Source of the DNA: an uncultured Chloroflexota bacterium
Lineage (GTDB): Bacteria; Chloroflexota; Anaerolineae; Aggregatilineales; Phototrophicaceae
Assembly (NCBI GenBank): GCA_937974245.1
Contig: CALJKV010000040.1
Coordinates: forward strand, 20,266 to 84,265
Direction of reading: 5' to 3'
DNA length: 64,000 bases
Numbering within the stretch: position 1 is the stretch's first letter; every line of letters begins with the position of its first letter. Below the pieces are notes generated by a model that searched no databases, was not told the origin of the DNA, and was given only the letters and a program-made list of their open reading frames with translations. Positions 50,541 through 58,441 of the stretch are shown piece by piece. A program made the translations under genes and the position numbers.

Positions 50541-51521
50541 CTACTCAAAGCTCGGCGGATTCAGGAACGGAGCAATATCATCCGGCCCCAGAATTTGCAC
50601 GCCGGTGTCAACCAGGCCAGGATACGGGCCAAAGCCGGTCCCTGCGGTGACTTCGGTTTCATGACGCGCGCCGTAGGCCAGCATCAGGCTCATATAGCCC
50701 ATCAGGTACGGGTTCTGGCCGACTGTTGCACGAATTTCACCCTTCTGAATCAGCTCCAGGACGGGCAGGCCAAAGTCGAAGCCCATGATGTCCACCTGAC
50801 CCTGCAGGCCAAGATTGCGGACAGCAGCCGCAGCGCCTGGGCCGGGGTTACCATGAGCAGCGAATACCACATTGATGTCGGGGTTGGCCTGAAGCATAGC
50901 CGTAATCGCAGCTTCAGCGCGGTCTACTTTACCTTCGTCATTAACGATCTGAGCAACACGAGCGCCAGGAGCAGCCGCTGTCAGGCAGTCTTGGAAGCCC
51001 TGCACACGCTGTGCGAGGTGGTCGGGGCCGGGGAAAGTCGAGATACCGACGACAGCTTCGTCACCGCGCCATTCAGCAACCGCTTTGCCGGCTTCGCAGC
51101 CTGCGTTGTAGTTGTTAGTGCCGACAAAGGCCAACCGCTGGCTTTCCGGGGCATCAGAGTCGAATAGGACAACCGGGATTTGCGATTCAATGGCGCGATC
51201 AATCGCCGAGTTCATCGTCTGCGCATCACCGGCGGTAGCAATAATGCCGTCCACACCACGAGCGATGAGCTGTTCAATTTCGCGGGCTTCCAGCGAAGCA
51301 TCCCATTCAGCCGGGCCGAGCAACTGCACCTGGACGTTCGGTCCAAGCCGCGCGGCGGCATCCAGCATACCGGCGTATGCCCAGTTGAAGAATTCTGAAC
51401 CACGCAGGAAGACAACCATGCCATAGGTCTCAGTGGGCTGATCTTGTGCTACAGCGAGACCAAGAGTCCCAAAAAGCAGCATAGCGATAACGAGAATAAA
51501 CGTAATACGAGCGGTTTTCAT
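50541..51521 (-). CDS. Ribose-type ABC substrate-binding protein (RbsB-like)
   Basis: 326 aa. Signal peptide MKTARITFILVIAMLLFGTL ending AVAQDQ. The family 2 binding-protein fold is visible in LIARGVDGIIATAGDAQTMN, IPVVLFDSDAPES and VFAAHGNPGPGAAAAVRNLG. Binds a pentose, hexose or autoinducer-like sugar outside the membrane for the CUT2 importer downstream. Confidence 0.92.
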   Translation of the reverse strand: MKTARITFILVIAMLLFGTLGLAVAQDQPTETYGMVVFLRGSEFFNWAYAGMLDAAARLGPNVQVQLLGPAEWDASLEAREIEQLIARGVDGIIATAGDAQTMNSAIDRAIESQIPVVLFDSDAPESQRLAFVGTNNYNAGCEAGKAVAEWRGDEAVVGISTFPGPDHLAQRVQGFQDCLTAAAPGARVAQIVNDEGKVDRAEAAITAMLQANPDINVVFAAHGNPGPGAAAAVRNLGLQGQVDIMGFDFGLPVLELIQKGEIRATVGQNPYLMGYMSLMLAYGARHETEVTAGTGFGPYPGLVDTGVQILGPDDIAPFLNPPSFE

Positions 51522-51684
51522 CTTATGTTCTCCTAGAATTTATTGAAGCTAACCATTTCATAGATGTTTGTGTTTCCGCGTTCGTTGAATGGCATCTCCC
51601 TCCCTAAAAAGCCTCCATTTAGCCGATGTGTTAGTGAACGTTGTCTCCGTATGAGGAGTCACGCTTTCACGTAAGTCAGAGAGT

Positions 51685-52686
51685 CTATCTACACGATTTC
51701 CGAATAATGAGTTCGCATTCCAGCAGATGTTTGAATTCATCAACTTCATCCCCATCGAGTAGTGAGAGCAATATCTGCGCTGCTCTTTCCCCGATATCCA
51801 GCACTGGCTGGCGAACAACAGTGAGCGGTGGATTGGAGACCGCTGCCCAGGGATGATCGTCAAAACTCACCAGGCCAACATCTCTGGGGCAGTTCAAGCC
51901 AAGATCATTGAGCGCCAGCAATGTGCCCAGGCTCAGGAAATTGTTACTGATGAATAATGCTTCTGGACGATCAGGTTGCGAGAGAATCCGCGTTGCAGAT
52001 TCTCTGCCTGATTCAGGTGTCAGGGTCGAAGAAACGATCCATTCTTCATGTACAGGAAGATGATGGTCTTGCAGTGCTTGCCTGAACCCGGCCAGTCGCT
52101 CACGCATGGAAGAGAGCCTCTGAAAACCCGCCAAAGCCCCGATTGTCTGGTGGCCGCAGCGGATGAGGTGTTGCGTCCCGAGATATGCACCCGTATAGTT
52201 GTTCACGCCGACGAAATAATGACTATCCATACCCTCAAAGGCGCGATCAACAAAGACAAGTGGCAGGTGTTTCATTTCGACCAGTTCCAGCGCCTTCCAG
52301 TATTGGCTGGTTGCCGCCGCAATGATGCCATCTACCTGCTGTGCTAACAGCAGATTCAGGTAGTGTTCCTCGCGTTCCAAAGTCTCATCTGTATTGCAGA
52401 CTAGCAGACTGTAATCCTGGGCGCTGAGGATGTTTTCGATTCCGCGAATGAGTTCGCCGAAGAAGTGATTGGAGGTATCCGAAACAATGATGCCAATGGT
52501 TTTGGTGCGGTTGGTGGTCAGACTGCGAGCAACAACGCTGGGGCGATAGCCAAGTTCCTCAATCACGTGCAAAACGCGTTGTTTAGTTTCTTCTTCGACA
52601 AAGCGTGTGCCATTGATAACGTGTGAGACTGTGGATTTTGAGACCCCTGCTTTTTCAGCAACGTCCCGTATTGTTGCCCGTTTCAT
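51685..52686 (-). CDS. LacI-family transcriptional regulator (head of the ribose-type operon)
   Basis: 333 aa from the ATG at 52686, with GAAGG 8 nt upstream. Helix-turn-helix RATIRDVAEKAGVSKSTVSH and the hinge (VINGTRFVEEETKQRVLHV), then an effector domain (IGIIVSDTSNHFFGELIRGI, VGLVSFDDHPWAA). Its promoter region holds a perfect 28-bp palindrome, so autoregulation is likely, and the ribose-type operon follows 163 bp downstream on the same strand. Confidence 0.93.
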   Translation of the reverse strand: MKRATIRDVAEKAGVSKSTVSHVINGTRFVEEETKQRVLHVIEELGYRPSVVARSLTTNRTKTIGIIVSDTSNHFFGELIRGIENILSAQDYSLLVCNTDETLEREEHYLNLLLAQQVDGIIAAATSQYWKALELVEMKHLPLVFVDRAFEGMDSHYFVGVNNYTGAYLGTQHLIRCGHQTIGALAGFQRLSSMRERLAGFRQALQDHHLPVHEEWIVSSTLTPESGRESATRILSQPDRPEALFISNNFLSLGTLLALNDLGLNCPRDVGLVSFDDHPWAAVSNPPLTVVRQPVLDIGERAAQILLSLLDGDEVDEFKHLLECELIIRKSCR

Positions 52687-52722
52687 AAAGACTACCTTCA
52701 AAAAAAGAAACTCAAATCTTTC

Positions 52723-52750
52723 AGAAAACCGGTTGCGCAACCGGTTTTCT
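52723..52750. promoter_or_regulatory. Perfect 28-bp palindrome with two AACCGGTT cores (LacI operator)
   Basis: The sequence from 52723 to 52750 equals its own reverse complement. It holds AACCGGTT at 52728-52735 and 52738-52745 around a central GCGC-type junction, just downstream of the predicted -10 of the LacI gene. The core resembles the operators at 43482-43504, so cross-talk between the two LacI proteins is conceivable. Confidence 0.75.
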
Positions 52751-52752
52751 AT

Positions 52753-52781
52753 AAATTAGCATCAATTTGAAGGTTTGTCAA
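52753..52781 (-). promoter_or_regulatory. Probable promoter of the LacI gene
   Basis: TTGACA (52781-52776) is perfect; the best-spaced -10 (17 bp) is TAATTT (52758-52753), a weak match. The adjoining palindrome would cover the start point. Confidence 0.5.
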
Positions 52782-52829
52782 TAGATTCAGCGGCATATCG
52801 GATGCTTTTTACAAACGTGCAATGAGGTG

Positions 52830-52887
52830 CAACCTGTAGGGCAGCAAAAACGACCTGCGACAGCGGCGCACAAAGGACAGAATGCGA
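52830..52887 (+). repeat. 58-bp direct repeat, left copy
   Basis: Starts CAACCTGTAGGGCAGCAAAA and ends GGACAGAATGCGA. The right copy (57203-57260) has the same orientation and differs at 2 of 58 positions. The pair brackets the glycerol-kinase operon. Confidence 0.85.
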
Positions 52888-53023
52888 CAGAATCGCCCGT
52901 GCGATTACACTCAAACAATCAGTCAGGATTTTCTTGCTCCATAACGACAATCTGCGTGAAGCCATGCCCCTGAGAATGATGTATCATTAAGAGGGACAAT
53001 AAACAAACTGTAGGTTTTCTTCT

Positions 53024-54520
53024 ATGCACAAACCCTATGTAATTGGCATTGACCAGGGAACCACGGGCACATTCGTTGGCATGATGAATGAGAATGGGGA
53101 TTTTGTGGCCCAGGCGTATAAGGCACATCGCCAACTGCTTCCCCGGCCTGGTTGGGTAGAACATGATCCGCTGGAACTATGGCAGATCGTCTCTGAGCTA
53201 GTGGAGATGGTTATGCAACAGGCGCGTGTGCAGGCCGGACAGATCGCCGGATTGGGCATCGCCAATCAAGGTGAGAGCGTCGTCATGTGGGATGCCGAGA
53301 CGGGGAATCCCTTGCATAATGTCATCGTCTGGCAGGATACGCGCACACAGCCTTTCATTGAGAATCTGCGCCGCGATTCCCGGATCGCTCAGGAGATCCG
53401 GGCGCGTACCGGGTTGCAGTTAGATTCATATTTCTCGGCCAGCAAGATTCGATGGCTATTGGACCATGTGCCAGCAGCCGTTGAGAAGTTGCGGCAGGGT
53501 AGATTGCGCTGTGGCACACTGGATACCTGGTTTATCTGGAAATTTAGCGGTGGGCAATTCTATGTGACTGATCCATCAACCGCTTCGCGCACCCTGCTTT
53601 ACAATATCCATACTCAGCAGTGGGATCCGGTTCTCCTGGATTGCTTTGGTATCCCCCGTGAACTGCTGCCGGATGTACAACCGACGACGGCCTATTTCGG
53701 GGAAATTTGTCTACCCCACCTATCATCGCATGGTATACCCATTCTTGCGAGCATTGTTGACCAACCGGCAGCCTTGTTCGGCCATGCTTGCCTGCAAGCC
53801 GGCCAGATCAAAGCGACCTACGGGACGGGTTGTTTCATCAACATGAATACGCGCCATCGTGCTGTCAGCAGCGCCCACGGATTACTGACGCTGCTGGCCT
53901 GGCAGCGTGACGACCAGACAACTTACGGGCTGGATGGAGGCATTTTTACCGCTGGGACGAGTATCAACTGGCTGCATAACACAATGGGTATGATCACGTC
54001 ACCTGAGGTTATTGACAACCTGTGTTCAGGCATTCAGGAAAACCCGGTAATATGGATCCCGGCGCAGATTGGACTGGGCGCTCCTTACTGGAATCGCACA
54101 CTACGTGGCGGTTGGCTCGGCATTGGCCTGGATACACAACCTGCCCACCTGGTATATGCGGTACTAGAAGGAATTGCGCTAAGGGTGGTACAAATTGTGC
54201 GGGCGATGACCAGCGACAGCGGTTTACCAGTGACCCAATTGCGTGCCGACGGTGGGCTGACCCATATTCAGACGCTGATGCAGCTCCAGGCTGACTTGCT
54301 TGGCAAACCGGTTGATGTCCTGGCCGATACACAGGCTACCGGGCGAGGGGTTTGCTACCTCGTCGCCCGTCAGAGTGGTTTTTGGAACACTGATGATGAA
54401 GTGGTGCGTCAGGTGCATATCGCAAAAACGTTTGAACCGACCTGGGGCGATGACCGCCGCGAGTCACGCCTCAGTATTTTTGACCGGGCGATTCTTGCCT
54501 TACAAACGGTGGATTTATGA
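53024..54520 (+). CDS. glpK: FGGY-family carbohydrate kinase, glycerol kinase-like
   Basis: 498 aa. Phosphate-binding GIDQGTTGTFVG at the N-terminus, SVVMWDAETGNPLHNVIVWQDTRT (substrate region), KATYGTGCFINMNT and the C-terminal GLTHIQTLMQLQADLLG are arranged as in glycerol kinase. The usual GTTSSR is GTTGTF here, so another polyol is possible. It is followed by a GlpA-like dehydrogenase in a 4-bp overlap, which supports the glycerol to glycerol-3-phosphate to DHAP route. Confidence 0.85.
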   Translation: MHKPYVIGIDQGTTGTFVGMMNENGDFVAQAYKAHRQLLPRPGWVEHDPLELWQIVSELVEMVMQQARVQAGQIAGLGIANQGESVVMWDAETGNPLHNVIVWQDTRTQPFIENLRRDSRIAQEIRARTGLQLDSYFSASKIRWLLDHVPAAVEKLRQGRLRCGTLDTWFIWKFSGGQFYVTDPSTASRTLLYNIHTQQWDPVLLDCFGIPRELLPDVQPTTAYFGEICLPHLSSHGIPILASIVDQPAALFGHACLQAGQIKATYGTGCFINMNTRHRAVSSAHGLLTLLAWQRDDQTTYGLDGGIFTAGTSINWLHNTMGMITSPEVIDNLCSGIQENPVIWIPAQIGLGAPYWNRTLRGGWLGIGLDTQPAHLVYAVLEGIALRVVQIVRAMTSDSGLPVTQLRADGGLTHIQTLMQLQADLLGKPVDVLADTQATGRGVCYLVARQSGFWNTDDEVVRQVHIAKTFEPTWGDDRRESRLSIFDRAILALQTVDL

Positions 54521-55941
54521 CAAACCAGGCAAGCAGCATGATCTATGATGTAGCCATTATCGGCGGGGGCGTCGTGGGCAGCGCGATTGCCCGTGAACTT
54601 GCACAATACGAACTCCAGGTTGTGCTGTTAGAAGCCCAGAATGACATCGGCAAAAGCACATCAAAGGCCAACACCGCTATTCTGCATACCGGCTTTGACG
54701 CCAAGCCCGGCTACCTGGAACAACGGTTACTGCGTCGGGGGTATGAGCTTTTGCGCGACTATGGCGCAGCAGCAGGGATTCCTATTGAACCCCTGGGAGC
54801 GCTGCTCATCGCGTGGGACGGAGCGCAATACGAATCGCTGCCAAAGCTGCGTGATACGGCTCATGAAAACGGTGTGACTGATGTTGAGATTGTCTCAACC
54901 GAGGAGGTCTACCGGCGCGAGCCGTATTTAGGGCAGGGCGTGCTCGGTGGCCTGTTGGTTCCAGGCGAGTCCATCATCTGCCCCTTCACCACTCCGCTGG
55001 CTTTTGCAACACAGGCGGTTGCTAATGGTGTCCATCTGAGCGTGAACAGTCCCGTACAAGCGGTGCAGATGGATGAGGATGGTTTACATTCGCTGATTCT
55101 TCCAAATAAGACAATCCGGGCGCGTTATGTCATCAACGCCGCCGGACTCTATTCTGATACAATCAATCGTCTGTTCGGGCATGACGAATTCACGGTAACA
55201 GCACGTCGGGGCGAACTCATAGTCTTCGATAAGCTTTCCCGTCCGCTGGTGAACCATATTCTGTTACCTGTGCCAACCAAGATCACCAAAGGTGTATTGA
55301 TTTCACCAACGGTATTCGGCAATGTGATGTTGGGGCCAACCGCCGAAGACCTGGATGATAAGACAGCGACCGGCACAACTGCCCAGGGCATGGCGGCACT
55401 GATGCAGCAGGGCAAACGTATCCTGCCTGAACTGCTGGCGGAAGAAGTAACGGCGACTTACGCCGGACTGCGTGCCGCTACCGAACATGGCGACTATCAA
55501 ATTCATGTTCACCCAGAACAACGTTATATCTGTGTAGGCGGTATTCGCTCGACAGGGTTATCCGCGTCAATGGGTATCGCCGAGTATATCGTCACCCAAC
55601 TTGGCGAGGTCGGACTGAAATTGATATTGCGGGCGGATTTCAAAGCCATTCGTATGCCCAATATTGGTGAGGCGTTTCCCCGACCCTACCAGTCCGAGAC
55701 GATGATCACCCGCGATTCATCCTATGGTCAGGTGATTTGTTTTTGTGAGCGTGTCACATTAGGTGAGGTACGTGATGCGTTTCACAGCCGCATTCCCGCC
55801 TGTGATAGCGACGGACTGCGACGCAGGACACGCGCTCAACTAGGTCGCTGCCAGGGTTTTTATTGTTCTGCGGCAGTGATGGCACTGCTGTCCGAGGAAA
55901 CCGGGCAATCTATCGAGAAACTGACCGGAGTACAAGCATGA
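54517..55941 (+). CDS. GlpA-like FAD-dependent glycerol-3-phosphate dehydrogenase with BFD-like [2Fe-2S] domain
   Basis: 474 aa. FAD-binding motif VAIIGGGVVGSAIARELAQY at the N-terminus, a DAO-type oxidoreductase domain to about residue 380, then a BFD-like Cys cluster (ICFCERVT and GRCQGFYC). This architecture matches anaerobic GlpA-like enzymes and their relatives. Probably oxidises sn-glycerol-3-phosphate to DHAP and passes electrons to a partner. Overlaps both neighbours by 4 bp. L-2-hydroxyglutarate-type oxidation is an alternative. Confidence 0.87.
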   Translation: MTNQASSMIYDVAIIGGGVVGSAIARELAQYELQVVLLEAQNDIGKSTSKANTAILHTGFDAKPGYLEQRLLRRGYELLRDYGAAAGIPIEPLGALLIAWDGAQYESLPKLRDTAHENGVTDVEIVSTEEVYRREPYLGQGVLGGLLVPGESIICPFTTPLAFATQAVANGVHLSVNSPVQAVQMDEDGLHSLILPNKTIRARYVINAAGLYSDTINRLFGHDEFTVTARRGELIVFDKLSRPLVNHILLPVPTKITKGVLISPTVFGNVMLGPTAEDLDDKTATGTTAQGMAALMQQGKRILPELLAEEVTATYAGLRAATEHGDYQIHVHPEQRYICVGGIRSTGLSASMGIAEYIVTQLGEVGLKLILRADFKAIRMPNIGEAFPRPYQSETMITRDSSYGQVICFCERVTLGEVRDAFHSRIPACDSDGLRRRTRAQLGRCQGFYCSAAVMALLSEETGQSIEKLTGVQA

Positions 55942-57182
55942 CCCAGCAACCTGACGTCCTCATTATTGGAGCCGGGCCATCGGGCCTAGCGGCAGCAGTT
56001 GCACTGCGGCGCAGCGGCGTCGAGCGTGTTCTGGTCGTTGATCGCGAATCGCAGGCCGGCGGCGTTCCCAGACACTGTAATCATACCGGCTTTGGCCTTC
56101 GTGATGTGCGCCGTGTGCTGACCGGGCCGGATTATGCCCGCAGGAATGTACAACTGGCTGAGGCAGCGGGTGTTGAAATCCTCACGAACACGATGGTTAC
56201 AGAATGGCGCGGTGCGACCGGTGTCCGTACCACCAGGCCATCGGGAGTCCTCGACATCCAGGCGGCGGCGATTGTGCTGGCGACCGGATGCCGCGAGCGA
56301 CCACGTTCTGCGCGGTTAGTGCCAGGGGCGCGGCCTGCCGGGATTTTCACCACAGGGGCGCTGCAACAATGGGTCTACTTACAGCGGCATCCGGTCGGCA
56401 AACGGGCGGTAATTGTCGGAGCGGAGCATGTCAGCTTTTCTGCGGTGATGACCCTCAAACATGCGGGGCTGGACGTGATCGCTATGCTGACCGATTTACC
56501 CCGGCATCAGTCGTTTCTGGCGTATAAGCTGATTGGCGCAGATCGCTGGCGCGTTCCGCTTCTGACCAATACGCGGATGAGCGCCATACTGGGCAAACAG
56601 CGTGTTGAGGGGGTCGAAATTGCCGACGTGAACACTGGGGCAAAACGTATTCTCGATTGTGATACGGTGGTCTTTACCGGCGATTGGATTCCTGATCACG
56701 AACTGGCGCGGTCGGGTAATCTCACAATGGACTCGCCTAGTCGAAGCCCACAGGTGGATTCCCTGCTGCGAACATCGGTGCCTGGCGTCTTCGCGGCAGG
56801 CAATTTGCTTCATGCCGCAGATACTGCCGATCTGGCCGCTTTGAGCGGGCGTTATGTTGCCGAGTCAGTCGTGAACTACCTGCAAACTCAGATCTGGCGC
56901 GATACCGACCTCATACCCATTACCTTTGACTCCGCTGTCCGGTGGGTGTCTCCCCATGTGATTCAGCCTGATAACGAGGCACTCCCGAACCATCATCTGA
57001 GTTTACGTGTGGCTGTGCCACTGGAAAAATCCACTATCGAAATCTGGCAGGGCAAACAGCGCTTATGGGCTCGTCGCTATCGCCGCCTGACGCCCAATTT
57101 GCCTGTCTATCTTCCTGACACATTTCTCAAAGAAATGCGTACGGCAGAGGCCATACGAATCATAATCCGACCTTCTATCTAA
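55938..57182 (+). CDS. FAD/NAD(P)-dependent oxidoreductase, partner of the GlpA-like enzyme
   Basis: 414 aa from the ATG at 55938 in an ATGA overlap. FAD-binding VLIIGAGPSGLAAAVALRRS, a second nucleotide-binding motif AVIVGAEHVSFSAVMTL and the FAD ribityl region VPGVFAAGNLLHAADTADL. It resembles the pyridine-nucleotide-disulfide-type oxidoreductases that replace GlpB in operons with GlpK and GlpA-like genes. Likely carries electrons from the GlpA-like subunit. Last gene of the operon; the 58-bp repeat begins 20 bp after its stop. Confidence 0.85.
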   Translation: MTQQPDVLIIGAGPSGLAAAVALRRSGVERVLVVDRESQAGGVPRHCNHTGFGLRDVRRVLTGPDYARRNVQLAEAAGVEILTNTMVTEWRGATGVRTTRPSGVLDIQAAAIVLATGCRERPRSARLVPGARPAGIFTTGALQQWVYLQRHPVGKRAVIVGAEHVSFSAVMTLKHAGLDVIAMLTDLPRHQSFLAYKLIGADRWRVPLLTNTRMSAILGKQRVEGVEIADVNTGAKRILDCDTVVFTGDWIPDHELARSGNLTMDSPSRSPQVDSLLRTSVPGVFAAGNLLHAADTADLAALSGRYVAESVVNYLQTQIWRDTDLIPITFDSAVRWVSPHVIQPDNEALPNHHLSLRVAVPLEKSTIEIWQGKQRLWARRYRRLTPNLPVYLPDTFLKEMRTAEAIRIIIRPSI

Positions 57183-57202
57183 TCGCCCTATCGGGGGAGA
57201 GT

Positions 57203-57260
57203 CAACCTGTAGGGTAGCAAAAACGACCTGCAACAGCGGCGCACAAAGGACAGAATGCGA
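57203..57260 (+). repeat. 58-bp direct repeat, right copy
   Basis: Same orientation as 52830-52887 with two differences (T for C and A for G). It lies directly after the operon and before the MITE-like inverted repeat. Confidence 0.85.
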
Positions 57261-57277
57261 AAGCATGTCAAACTCAG

Positions 57278-57366
57278 GAAGTGCAGTTCTTGAAGCAGAT
57301 GATTTCAGTATAGCTTGCGCATTTTAGGCAATACTTGCTTAATCATTTCTCAAGAAACTGCACTTC
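57278..57366. repeat. 89-bp imperfect inverted repeat (MITE-like or large hairpin)
   Basis: Outer arms GAAGTGCAGTTCTTGA (57278-57293) and TCAAGAAACTGCACTTC (57350-57366) match but for one extra base. Inner pairs ATGATT/AATCAT, AGTAT/ATACT and TTGC/GCAA keep the order of a single long stem. It lies between convergent genes. No coding frame. A non-autonomous mobile element or bidirectional terminator are the two readings. Confidence 0.65.
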
Positions 57367-57418
57367 ACAGCAGCTTCGCTACCCTAACTAAGCCCCACAG
57401 GCAGATACTAGACCCTTT

Positions 57419-58240
57419 CTATTTTTCGTCTTTAAGATTGGCGGTGGGGAATCCTTCGCCCATCCATTCAGTCAAGGAGCCATCATAGACGGCAACGTTT
57501 TCATTCCCTGCCATCAAGTGTGCAATTGCGTTGACCGTCGCCGCAATACCACCACCACAGTAGGTAATCGTCTGTTTATACCGTGGATCAACTTTGATCC
57601 TGGATGCGATATCATCAGCAGACTTAAATGAACCCATTTCCTTCATTAAGTTAGATGCATCCAGGAAGGACGACCCTGGAATGTAAGCCCCGCCATACAT
57701 TTCGACGGGTAAGGTATATTCTGTATTGACAGTCACATCGTTCATTGCCGCCAGAACATCATCCTTGTTGACAAACATATCAGGGCGGAGACTGCACTTA
57801 TAAACAGCCGGTGGATATTGATTTGTTCCCTTTTCGACTTTACCACCAACGGCTTGCCAGGCGGCTAACCCGCCATTCAGCACACGTACATTGTTATGGC
57901 CGGCATAACGCAGTAACCACCATGCGCGAGTTGCGGCGGGCAGCATGTTGATGCCGTAGAAAATCACTTCTGATTCTTTAGCAATGCCAGATTTGCCGAT
58001 TTGCTCAGCAAGCGCATCTTCAGGCAACACCATATACATATACTGATTAGTAGAATCCGAGAATAGCTGATGGTCAAAGAAGGCAGCGCCGGGGATATGA
58101 CCATTTTGATACTGTTCGAAAGCGGTGACATCGGTGTCTTTTCTGAAGAACATGATAGTGGCGTCGTATATGCGCAGATTGCTATCGTCTATTTTTGCTA
58201 AAAGTTCATCAGCTTCAATAAGAATACTGGCTCGATCCAT
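57419..58240 (-). CDS. Sulfurtransferase with two rhodanese domains
   Basis: 273 aa, the length of tandem-rhodanese thiosulfate/3-mercaptopyruvate sulfurtransferases. The N-terminal inactive domain contains GHIPGAAFFDHQLFSD; the C-terminal domain ends with the active-site loop ITYCGGGIAAT with Cys228, followed by VAVYDGSLTEWMG. Transfers sulfane sulfur to cyanide or a thiol in the cytoplasm. Stands alone, convergent with the glycerol operon. Confidence 0.9.
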   Translation of the reverse strand: MDRASILIEADELLAKIDDSNLRIYDATIMFFRKDTDVTAFEQYQNGHIPGAAFFDHQLFSDSTNQYMYMVLPEDALAEQIGKSGIAKESEVIFYGINMLPAATRAWWLLRYAGHNNVRVLNGGLAAWQAVGGKVEKGTNQYPPAVYKCSLRPDMFVNKDDVLAAMNDVTVNTEYTLPVEMYGGAYIPGSSFLDASNLMKEMGSFKSADDIASRIKVDPRYKQTITYCGGGIAATVNAIAHLMAGNENVAVYDGSLTEWMGEGFPTANLKDEK

Positions 58241-58441
58241 GATTCACTCTCCCTATAAATGAATAACCGGTAACACCCTATACGGAAGGAGGTTTCAGAT
58301 CGTTGCACTATCGCTTCTTCTTATTGAGTATTTCTCGGCTAGATTGGTGCGCCATCCATAAAGAAGTGGGATAAAATGGCAGGAGAGTTCATGAATTGTG
58401 CCCGATTATCATTACAGGAACGGATACTTATTGAACCCAAC

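Larger units (their letters stand above)
52687..53023. other. 337-bp divergent region between LacI and glycerol-kinase genes
   Basis: Contains the LacI operator and promoter, the first copy of the 58-bp direct repeat and, near 52973-52990, an AATGAT..ATCATT inverted repeat in front of the kinase gene. No gene is seen; the short minus-strand frame across the repeat is not convincing. Confidence 0.55.

Noticed and set aside
52762..52965. Small minus-strand frame across the left direct repeat; a similar peptide (LSHSVLCAPL) is read from the right copy
   Set aside because: The shared peptide only reflects the repeated DNA, and flanking residues are unrelated; no start site supports it.
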